DNA of 64,000 nt from Parabacteroides sp. (GTDB taxonomy: Bacteria; Bacteroidota; Bacteroidia; Bacteroidales; Tannerellaceae), in contig DXVO01000008.1 in NCBI GenBank assembly GCA_019417325.1, positions 62,001 through 126,000 on the forward strand, given 5' to 3'. The translations under genes and the position numbers were made by a program. The notes under the pieces were generated by a model. That model was not told where the DNA came from. It saw only the letters and a program-made list of their open reading frames with translations, and searched no databases. Positions 53,941-61,849 of the stretch are shown here, piece by piece; the stretch's first letter is position 1; each line of letters starts with the position of its first letter.

Positions 53941-53977
53941 AGAGAGACGTTATGGTAGCATAGCGTCTCTCTTTTCT
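53941..53977 (+). terminator. Terminator after gcvP
   Basis: AGAGAGACG at 53941-53949 pairs with CGTCTCTCT at 53964-53972 and is followed by TTTTCTT. Confidence 0.88.
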
Positions 53978-54014
53978 TCGAAACATCTAAAAAAACACAT
54001 CTAAAAAATCTCCA

Positions 54015-55127
54015 ATGAACAAATTATTACTTGCTTTTACGACAATCTCCCTGATGGTTGCCTGTACGAAAACGCCGGAAACAAAAATCAAAGCTTACGG
54101 ATGGCAAGGCGAAGGACAAAACACCACAGAAGAGACTTTACAGGCTGATTTCAGCAAATGGAAAGCGCACGGACTGGATGGCGTTTGTTATAACGCCGGA
54201 CATGATGTGGAAAAACATCGCCGTGCAGCTAAAGTAGCCCATGCAAACGGATTGGAATATCACGGATGGATACCGGCAATGGTCCAGGGTGATGTGGATT
54301 CCACCTGGTATGCTGTAAACCGTAACGGTGAATCCGCCTACAACGTACAGGCTTATGTACCTTACTACAAATTCATGTGTCCCAATCGTGAAGAGGTTGC
54401 CAACTATTTGGTTGACATGTATGGGAAAGTTGCAGATATTCCCGAAGTCGATTATGTACATCTCGATTATATCCGTTTCGTAGACGTTATACTGGCTCGC
54501 GGCTTATGGGATAAGTACGGGCTTGTTATGAATGAAGAATATCCTGTAGCCGATTATTGCTATTGCGACAAATGTGTTGCAGATTTTAAAGCCGCAACAG
54601 GTATCGATATTAAAAGCGTAGAAGATCCTTCCAAATGCAAAGAATGGGCACAGTTCCGTTGTGACCTGATTACCAAACTGGTAAACCGTATTGCGGATTC
54701 CGTACATGCAAAAGGCAAAAAAATCAGTGCAGCGGTATTCCCTGGTCCGGACTCATATGCAAAAAAGATGGTACGCCAGGAATGGAACAAATGGAATATA
54801 GATGCTATATTCCCAATGAACTATAACGACTTTTACTTAGAAGGCCCTGAATGGGTTGGGAAAGTTGTTGAGGAAGAAGTAAATTCCGTGAACGGAGAAA
54901 AACCGGTTTACAGCGGTTTATTCATCTGCCATGATTGGAAAAACAAAGCTCAGATTAAAGACCCGGAAGGACATGGTCTGTTGCCTTCTGAAATAGAAGA
55001 AGCGGTAAAAGGTTCTATGGAAAGCGGTGCTGCCGGTGTTTGTCTGTTCACTCCTAATAGCATGACGGATGAACATTGGGTTGCATTTGACAAGGCAATC
55101 CGCCAATCTTATCAGGTTAAGAAATAA
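54015..55127 (+). CDS. GHL10-like (family-10-type glycosyl hydrolase-like) lipoprotein
   Basis: 370 residues. Lipobox VAC with Cys17. A TIM-barrel pattern follows: GVCYNAGHDVEKHRRAAKVAHANGLEYHGWIPAM, MCPNREEVANYLVDM, VDYVHLDYIRF (the GHL10/DUF187-like core), and FPMNYNDFY with GLFICHDW. Active-site Asp candidates are in LDYIRF and in FPMNYNDF. A surface carbohydrate hydrolase is likely; the substrate is unknown. Monocistronic. Confidence 0.78.
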   Translation: MNKLLLAFTTISLMVACTKTPETKIKAYGWQGEGQNTTEETLQADFSKWKAHGLDGVCYNAGHDVEKHRRAAKVAHANGLEYHGWIPAMVQGDVDSTWYAVNRNGESAYNVQAYVPYYKFMCPNREEVANYLVDMYGKVADIPEVDYVHLDYIRFVDVILARGLWDKYGLVMNEEYPVADYCYCDKCVADFKAATGIDIKSVEDPSKCKEWAQFRCDLITKLVNRIADSVHAKGKKISAAVFPGPDSYAKKMVRQEWNKWNIDAIFPMNYNDFYLEGPEWVGKVVEEEVNSVNGEKPVYSGLFICHDWKNKAQIKDPEGHGLLPSEIEEAVKGSMESGAAGVCLFTPNSMTDEHWVAFDKAIRQSYQVKK

Positions 55128-55136
55128 ACAAATAAA

Positions 55137-55176
55137 AAACGGCCAGGCTTTGTAATCACTACAAATCCTGGCCTTA
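55137..55176. terminator. Bidirectional terminator
   Basis: GGCCAGG and CCTGGCC with inner TTTGTA/TACAAA pairs; on the minus strand the stem is followed by GTTTTTTATTT. It lies between converging genes. Confidence 0.8.
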
Positions 55177-55213
55177 AGTCTAAGTGTGTGTCTATTTAAG
55201 ACTGGAAATATTT

Positions 55214-55909
55214 TTATTTCTTATAGAAATCCAACAGTTTAATTAAACCGGACTCATCTTTCCATTTTATTTTATGCTGTTTAATAAAGGCTTTTAATTG
55301 TGCCTGCCCCGCTTCCGTAAGCGATTTTGTTACATCCTTCCGGGTTGCCTCAATTATTTTATCACCTAAAATAAAATAGTATTCTTTAATCAAAGGTAAC
55401 TCTTTACCATCACTCTGTTCCAATTTCATTTGACTATAGTTTAGGTTCGTAGTGCTACCTTCTCCTAATCGAAATGAACTTAAGTCGTCTGTAGCAGAAA
55501 CTTCTGTCGTCATGCCATAGGCTCCGGTTCCACCTTTTGTCAAGGCCTTAAAATCAGCCTTTACAAGCTTCACCAGCATATGATCATTCTCTGATTTTAT
55601 TACCTGGACAAGAACCCCGTTCATATAGATAAAAGTATCGTTTCCGATTTCAACCTTTGTAATACGTGAAGGGTTTACCTGAATAATATTATCTCCGTCC
55701 AGATGATGAAGTGTGGCATTTTGAAGATGTATATTCAATTTAAGATGGCTTGTTTTTTCGCCTTGAGAAAAAAAGACCACCCCCTCTTGGAAATTCTCAT
55801 ACAAATAAGGCCACTTTGTTGTCGGAGTATAAGCCAAAGCCGTTAAAACAGTAACATACGACATCCATATGAAACAAAATAAAAACCGAATGATTGACTT
55901 CATATTCAT
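55214..55909 (-). CDS. Exported hypothetical protein downstream of susD
   Basis: 231 residues. An N-terminal hydrophobic segment (about 5-26) ends in an Ala-Tyr cleavage-like site, so it is probably periplasmic or surface-exposed. The rest is beta-rich, with SSFRLGEGSTTNLNYSQMKL and a helical end (TKSLTEAGQAQLKAFIKQHKIKW). I recognise no family. It lies just past the susD terminator-like hairpin and may be read through from the susC-susD operon. Confidence 0.7.
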   Translation of the reverse strand: MNMKSIIRFLFCFIWMSYVTVLTALAYTPTTKWPYLYENFQEGVVFFSQGEKTSHLKLNIHLQNATLHHLDGDNIIQVNPSRITKVEIGNDTFIYMNGVLVQVIKSENDHMLVKLVKADFKALTKGGTGAYGMTTEVSATDDLSSFRLGEGSTTNLNYSQMKLEQSDGKELPLIKEYYFILGDKIIEATRKDVTKSLTEAGQAQLKAFIKQHKIKWKDESGLIKLLDFYKK

Positions 55910-55924
55910 ATGTTTTATAAATAA

Positions 55925-55964
55925 GAAGGCTTACCTTCCCGGATAACGGAAAATGTAAGCCTTC
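55925..55964 (-). terminator. Hairpin after susD
   Basis: GAAGGCTTAC and GTAAGCCTTC form a 10-bp perfect stem just past the susD stop; the minus-strand flank is CTTATTTAT, only moderately T-rich, so readthrough is plausible. Confidence 0.55.
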
Positions 55965-55972
55965 CTGTAAAA

Positions 55973-57400
55973 TTAATATTCAGGATTTTGTACCATATTC
56001 GGGTTGGCATCCATTTCACGTTTCGGAATAGGCAATGCCCATCTGTAATCCGGGAAAGGTATGTCTTTTGCAGTAGCAGAACCCTGATAATCCACACGGT
56101 GAAGAGCAGTACCGGTTCTTGCCATATCATAAATCAAGTGACCTTCAAATGCCAACTCTTTACGACGTTCCAACAATATATTTTCCAATGTTGCAGGAAC
56201 TGTAGATGCACCACGATTAGATGTTATTTGCAACAAATCACTAGCAGCAGTAACACCTGCAACTGTAGCACCGCGAACGATTGCTTCCGCACGGTTCAAA
56301 TACATTTCAGCCAAACGAAGTACAATGATATTATTAGCAGTCGGTCTGTTATTGTTTTTACCAGGATACTTTGTTGTCCAATAATGATCTTTCGCATTTT
56401 CATGATTCTTAAATAATGTACCACGCACATCTCCCGGTTCATAAAGATCGCGCAAATCAGCACTGGATGCGGCATCTGCATAACCATCCGGATTCGTCAT
56501 CCAGGAAATTTCTTCCCAATATTCATTGTATTCATTATTCAAAGAACCATAAACTTCAAAAATCACTTCTTTACCATCTTCTGCAACTTCCCGTCCCCAG
56601 AATTTAGTAAACTCTTCCTTCGTATACAGTGTAAAATGATAATCGTTTATCACTTTAGTCGCATAGTCTGCTGATTTCTGCCATTCGCCCATGTATAAAT
56701 AAACTCTCGACAGCAAAGCCTGAATAGCCGGTTTACTTGCCATTGCAAATGAGTCCGTTATTTCAGAACGATTATAGCGGCCGGAAGCTATCAATGTTTC
56801 CGCATTCAGCAAGTCTTTCTCAACCTGGTCATATACCTCTTTTACTGTATTACGTGCCGGAAGTCCGTTTTCTGTAACAAAAACAAGAGGAACACCTAAA
56901 CTATTCGGGTCAGAGGTATAAGGTTGTGAATACGTACGAACCAAATCAAAATAACTTAAAGCACGCAAGAATAAACATTCCGCTTTCAAATCATTCAAAT
57001 CCTGAGTCGTTACATCTGTAGATTCTTTACCGTCTGCATTATTAAGCACATTATTGGCTGCTGCAATTGTATAATAAGCATAATTCCACAAGTTGGAAGT
57101 TGAACTCGGAACATAGTTCCAACTATATTCTTTCGTCAGACGTCCTGAAGTAAAATTCGTATTAGTAGGGTTCTTTGCATTACCGGATCTCAATTCACAG
57201 CTCAGAACAAATTCCGAACCATACCATGTACCATCATAGAGATAAGTATAAGCACCTTGAGTAGCTTTTCTCAAACCATCATAATTAGACAACATGGTTT
57301 CTGTTTTCAATTTAACAACCGGTTCCTCCGTCAAAAAGTCATTGCAGGAAACACAGCCTATTGCCAATGCTGTTAAACCATATATCAATATATTTTTCAT
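55973..57400 (-). CDS. RagB/SusD family nutrient uptake outer membrane protein
   Basis: 475 residues. Lipoprotein signal with Cys16 and Cys19 near the start (AIGCVSCNDFLTEEP), then SusD-like helices (LWNYAYYTIAAANNVLNNADG; AECLFLRALSYFDLVRTYSQPYTSDP) and a C-terminal LRLAEMYLNRAEAIVRG with RRKELAFEGHLIYDMARTG, all typical. It forms the lid of the SusC transporter encoded 22 bp upstream. The substrate is unknown, with no hydrolase in this operon. Confidence 0.95.
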   Translation of the reverse strand: MKNILIYGLTALAIGCVSCNDFLTEEPVVKLKTETMLSNYDGLRKATQGAYTYLYDGTWYGSEFVLSCELRSGNAKNPTNTNFTSGRLTKEYSWNYVPSSTSNLWNYAYYTIAAANNVLNNADGKESTDVTTQDLNDLKAECLFLRALSYFDLVRTYSQPYTSDPNSLGVPLVFVTENGLPARNTVKEVYDQVEKDLLNAETLIASGRYNRSEITDSFAMASKPAIQALLSRVYLYMGEWQKSADYATKVINDYHFTLYTKEEFTKFWGREVAEDGKEVIFEVYGSLNNEYNEYWEEISWMTNPDGYADAASSADLRDLYEPGDVRGTLFKNHENAKDHYWTTKYPGKNNNRPTANNIIVLRLAEMYLNRAEAIVRGATVAGVTAASDLLQITSNRGASTVPATLENILLERRKELAFEGHLIYDMARTGTALHRVDYQGSATAKDIPFPDYRWALPIPKREMDANPNMVQNPEY

Positions 57401-57422
57401 ATACTCTTATTAGTTAAGTTAA

Positions 57423-60410
57423 TTAAAATGACAAATCAATACCAAACACAAATGAACGGGTCATCGGATAAATACCATTGCCAACACCTTCAACACCACG
57501 TTCAGGATCCCAGAAATCAACATTATGGAATGTATAAACATTCGAACCGCTTGCATAAACCTTCAGATTGTTCAATCCTATCGGATTCAACCATTTCTTA
57601 GGTAATGTATAAGATAATGTAATGTCTTTAATACGTACATAGCTGCCATTTTCAAGGAAACGGGTTGAATATCCATCATAAGAACTGCTGGTATTACCTG
57701 CTACCGGTTTCGGATTACAATCCGTATCACCCGGCTGTTTCCAATAATTCAATGCGCTCTTAGCCTGATTCATCGCCATTTGGTTTCCATCAGAATGAGA
57801 ATAGCGGTTTTCGAATATCAGGACTTTATTACCGAATTTACCTTCAAACTGAACGCCTAAAGAAATGCCGTTCCAGGTTATATCTGTATGCAAACCACCT
57901 GTAACTGTAGGTTCAGGACTGCCGGCGTTGATATAACGAGCTTTGTTAAAGTTATTTGTAATAGAACCATCTTCCGCTACCCAAAGAGCTTCACCGTTAT
58001 CCGGATTTACACCGGCATATTCACGTAAATAGAAGCTAAACAATCTTTCCCCCTTGATATGTCGCAGTGCGCTATAATCAGCGTTAGCAATCATTTCGTC
58101 GCCATCCAAATCAAGGATTTTACTCTTATTGGTAGAGAGATTAATACCGGCATTCCATTGAACAGCTTTCGTATTAATAATATTTGCATCAAACTGGAAT
58201 TCAAAACCGCTATTACGCAAAGAACCTACGTTCTGCATCTGTTTTGTAAATCCGGATGTGCTGGACAAAGGTCTGTCAAGCAACATATCTGTTGTTTTAC
58301 GAGAATAAAAATCAATACTACCGCTAAAACGTTGCAAGAAACTATAGTCGATACCGATATTCCAAGCACCATTTCTTTCCCACGACAAATCATCATTAAC
58401 TGGGGTAGAAGGACGGTATCCCGGATAGCCGTTATAAGTAGAAGGTTCGTATACTGCGTACTGCTTGTAATCGTCAATATTATTATTACCGTTCACACCA
58501 TAGCTGGCACGTACTTTCAACAAATCCACCCAATCCACATCTTCCATAAAGGCTTCATTATGTGCATTCCAGGAAGCACCGATAGAATAGAATGCTCCCC
58601 AAACGCTGTTTTTACCGAAACGAGAGCTACCATCACCACGGACAGAAGCCTGTAAGTAATATCGACCAGCATAATTATAATCCAATATACCGAAGAATGA
58701 CATCAATGTATTGGTATAAATCCCATATTCTGCGGAAGTTTCACCGTCTGGAGCTGTATTTGGATAAGGAATAGCCGGGTCTACATTTCTGGCAGAAAGA
58801 TAAGTATAATGGTTTGTCTGATGAGTTGCTTCCTGACCAACTAATACGCGATAGTTATGGTCTTCGAGGAATTTATTTTCATAAGTAATTGTATTTGATG
58901 TAGTAAGTAAACGATACTGGCGATTTGAACCCTGATAAGTTGCCACGCCTGAATTGGTAATGGCATCCCAATAACGTAAACCTTCGGTAAAGTTCATTTC
59001 AGCTGCATTGGTTGTTTTGATAACCAATCCTTTAATCGGAGTCCACTGCAAATACATACTACCGTTAAAACGATATTGTTTTTCCCATTGTTTATCATAA
59101 ATAGAAGTAGCCACAGGGTTTGTATTACCATTTTCCGACATCTTCATATTATATGAACCATCTTCATTATATAGAGGAGTCCAAGGCTGAAGAATAGCAC
59201 CACCCCACATTGGGTTTGCATAGTACAAAGACTGCATCGGCACGTCATTGTTATTCATATAACCGACATTGATACGAACACCAGTCTTTAAATATTTATT
59301 CAACTCATGGTCCACATTCACACGACCTTGCATTCTTTGAAAGTCTACACCTTCAAAAATACCTTCAGTTTTATGATAAGAGAAAGAACTGAAATATGAA
59401 GTTTTTGAACTACCTCCTGTTGCTGAAATCTCGTATTCCTGGGTTTTACCTGTGCGTGTTAACAGCTTAATCCAATCGGTCATTTCGCGTTGTAAAATAC
59501 TTTCCGGGAAATAATAAGCACCTTTCATTGCATTTGGATCATCCGGATCATAACCTGCATTTCTTACAGCCTGACGACGGTAGCTTAATAATTCTTCACC
59601 GTTCATGTATCCGAAATCATTATCGTTTGCCAAATTGGAAAAACCGAACTTAGCACGAGCCGTAAAGCGGCTTTTTCCTTCTTTTCCTGATTTTGTAGTA
59701 ACCAAGATTACCCCATTAGCTGCACGAGAACCATAAACGGAAGCAGCTGCGGCATCTTTCAATACAGTAATACTTTCGATATCATTCGGGTTAATCATAG
59801 CTATCGCGTTGTTACTGTTCGTAAAGTAGCTCTGATCTCCGGACATTACGGCTACACCATCCACTACATACAACGGATCGTTCTTTGCATTGATTGAACT
59901 GATACCACGAATACGTATTTGTGAATTACCTCCAGGCTGGCCGGTATTGGAAGTAATCTGCACACCCGCCATTTTACCTGACAACATTTTATCAAATGAT
60001 GTAGCAGACAACTCTGCAAGTTCATCACTCTTTACAGACACAATAGAGCCGGTCTTAGCTTCACGGCGTGTTGTTCCATAACCTACAACAACAACTTCAT
60101 CCAGAATTCTATTATCACCACTTAAGGTTATCGTCATAAACCCAGGTTTTATTTGCACTTCCTGAGTTATCATTCCAACAAATGAAATCATCAGAGTCTT
60201 TGCAGAACTTGGTACATTTGTAATAACAAACTTACCATCTGCATCAGTTACAGTTCCCTGTGATGTTCCTTGTATCAATACTGTGGCTCCAATAATAGGT
60301 AATCCATCTTCTGAAGATTTTACCATACCTGTTACTTGGGAGGTTTGAGCCGTCAAAATGCCTATACCTACTAATAGGTAGACCAACAACAACACTAATT
60401 TCCTTTCCAT
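57423..60410 (-). CDS. SusC/RagA family TonB-linked outer membrane protein
   Basis: 995 residues from the ATG at 60410. Signal peptide about 1-21, a CarboxypepD_reg-like domain (about 24-105), the DEVVVVGYGT box that opens the plug, plug signatures (IRIRGISSINAKNDPLYVVDGV; VLKDAAAASVYGSRAANGVILVTTKSG), then a TonB-dependent barrel ending in FVFGIDLSF. Imports glycans or other ligands with SusD and TonB. Its segment at 60171-60214 is repeated in the intergenic region at 61670-61713. Confidence 0.96.
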   Translation of the reverse strand: MERKLVLLLVYLLVGIGILTAQTSQVTGMVKSSEDGLPIIGATVLIQGTSQGTVTDADGKFVITNVPSSAKTLMISFVGMITQEVQIKPGFMTITLSGDNRILDEVVVVGYGTTRREAKTGSIVSVKSDELAELSATSFDKMLSGKMAGVQITSNTGQPGGNSQIRIRGISSINAKNDPLYVVDGVAVMSGDQSYFTNSNNAIAMINPNDIESITVLKDAAAASVYGSRAANGVILVTTKSGKEGKSRFTARAKFGFSNLANDNDFGYMNGEELLSYRRQAVRNAGYDPDDPNAMKGAYYFPESILQREMTDWIKLLTRTGKTQEYEISATGGSSKTSYFSSFSYHKTEGIFEGVDFQRMQGRVNVDHELNKYLKTGVRINVGYMNNNDVPMQSLYYANPMWGGAILQPWTPLYNEDGSYNMKMSENGNTNPVATSIYDKQWEKQYRFNGSMYLQWTPIKGLVIKTTNAAEMNFTEGLRYWDAITNSGVATYQGSNRQYRLLTTSNTITYENKFLEDHNYRVLVGQEATHQTNHYTYLSARNVDPAIPYPNTAPDGETSAEYGIYTNTLMSFFGILDYNYAGRYYLQASVRGDGSSRFGKNSVWGAFYSIGASWNAHNEAFMEDVDWVDLLKVRASYGVNGNNNIDDYKQYAVYEPSTYNGYPGYRPSTPVNDDLSWERNGAWNIGIDYSFLQRFSGSIDFYSRKTTDMLLDRPLSSTSGFTKQMQNVGSLRNSGFEFQFDANIINTKAVQWNAGINLSTNKSKILDLDGDEMIANADYSALRHIKGERLFSFYLREYAGVNPDNGEALWVAEDGSITNNFNKARYINAGSPEPTVTGGLHTDITWNGISLGVQFEGKFGNKVLIFENRYSHSDGNQMAMNQAKSALNYWKQPGDTDCNPKPVAGNTSSSYDGYSTRFLENGSYVRIKDITLSYTLPKKWLNPIGLNNLKVYASGSNVYTFHNVDFWDPERGVEGVGNGIYPMTRSFVFGIDLSF

Positions 60411-60763
60411 AAACACATTTTTAAATTAATTATAACAGCTTTGTTTTTAGACACGGCGCAATTTATATAAAAATATTTTAATTCAGTGCATATATTTATA
60501 AAAAAATGAAGTTATAATTAAAAATAAACATTGATATCTAAAATATCCATGACTTTCTATGGTCAAAAATGAAACAATCAGGATATTTCAGCATCCTTTA
60601 TAAAATGATATTCAATGAGCAAATCTGAAATTCACTTTTTTTGAATACATATAATATATATAATCAAAATATAAAATTACGCAATATATGGATTTTAACG
60701 AAGTGATGACAGAAAAATGCACTGATAGCATATATACGACATATCTATATAAAGTTATTCACT

Positions 60764-61271
60764 AATCAACTATCATACTGTCATATCTTTGCTAACCATC
60801 AAAGAATCAATGTTATATATTATGATAGTCGTTTTTTGAACTATCATTATAACCATCATAATGTGATTTTTCCCCTAAAATATCGTTCTTTTCACTGCAA
60901 AGAAGAAGTAGTTATAAAGAGCTTACTATATTTATTCAATACATCTCTATACTATTTATTTAAAGGCTGCTCTATTATTTTACGGGGGCGCTTACTTTTG
61001 TTGTCGGAATGCAGGTATAAAGACATTTCACACCCCCGTCTGGATGATACGAACACCCGGATGTCCATACTTCCAACACCCGGATGCAAAGAAGGTTTAG
61101 TCGTTATACTATTAATATATAACAGTATATCGATTAAAAAACATAGATATGCTATCTTAATATAAAATGACAGTTATGATAGATGCTATGACAGTCAAAA
61201 AGGGAACTATCATAGCTTAATATACTGATTAAATGACATTTAATAAAAAAATGATAGTATGATGGTTGATT
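60764..61271. mobile_element. MITE-like element with 21-bp terminal inverted repeats
   Basis: The 21-bp ends 60764-60784 and 61251-61271 are inverse copies with two mismatches, core ATCATACT. Internally, the 8-bp motif ATGA(T/C)(A/G)GT, in either orientation, occurs at 60769, 60777, 60822, 60840, 60852, 61167, 61176 (one mismatch), 61188, 61206, 61251 and 61259. No transposase and no clear target-site duplication. An operator array is the alternative reading. Confidence 0.5.
61052..61086 (+). repeat. Direct repeat of AACACCCGGATG
   Basis: Exact 12-bp copies at 61052-61063 and 61075-61086, spaced 23 bp start to start, with a looser relative at 61029-61046. They lie in the GC-richer core of the MITE-like element. 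Confidence 0.6.
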
Positions 61272-61649
61272 TTTCAGAAAAACGATATATGTTTCTTTTT
61301 AAATTCCGTTATCTTACCAAAAGAACTTTTTCAACCTTACGAACGGATTAGTTTTATTAACGATCACCGTGAAAGGTTTATTTTATCATTATATTACAAA
61401 TAAATCTTAATTACAGTATCTATCTTTTTATAAGTAAGTAAACATAGCACTATTCTAAAATATTGTTATACTACTCAAGAAAAAATAATCTTTTTGCCAA
61501 TAAATCCTTATATAAAAACTTGACTACTAACAGTGCTCGATGATAGCTATAAACAGAACTTACACAATTTATTTTCTACCAATTGATAAATTCAAGCATG
61601 ATTCTCATAGAAAGAAATATCTTATTAACCTGAAAATCAAAGATAAACT

Positions 61650-61746
61650 ATTATAAGTAATTCCTTATATACCAAGTTCTGCAAAGACTCTGATGATTTC
61701 ATTTGTAGGAATGGATAGCCGGAATGCAACAATCAAACCTTTCTGA
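61650..61746 (+). pseudogene. Decayed susC N-terminal fragment
   Basis: Translating the plus strand from about 61656 gives VIPYIPSSAKTLMISFVG followed by MDSRNATIKPF and a TGA at 61744. It aligns with VITNVPSSAKTLMISFVG and MITQEVQIKPGF of the leftward SusC. The DNA matches that gene at 43 of 44 positions over 61670-61713 but decays on both sides. ATTTCATTTGTAGGAATG at 61696-61713 is also identical to 62072-62089 in the next susC. Confidence 0.65.
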
Positions 61747-61849
61747 ATTGTGCAACATGGGCAGGTAACAAACCAACCTATATACTATGATAAAAAGTTT
61801 ATGTAACAGAGAGTAGCAAAATAGTAAAGAACAAACGAAACAAGAATTT

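Larger units (their letters stand above)
60411..61849. other. 1.4 kb AT-rich gap between divergent susC genes
   Basis: No credible complete gene. It contains a 508-bp element with imperfect terminal inverted repeats (60764-61271), direct repeats within it, and a decayed susC fragment (61650-61746). No TAnnTTTG box was found at the expected distance from either susC gene. An open frame at 60836-61165 has no family likeness and lies wholly within the element. Confidence 0.65.

Noticed and set aside
58059..58655. 198-codon plus-strand frame inside susC
   Set aside because: Antisense shadow of a full-length SusC with intact plug and barrel.
60836..61165. 109-codon open frame in the susC intergenic gap
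   Set aside because: It lies wholly inside the inverted-repeat element, has low-complexity Ile/Leu/Ser/Tyr content and matches no family.
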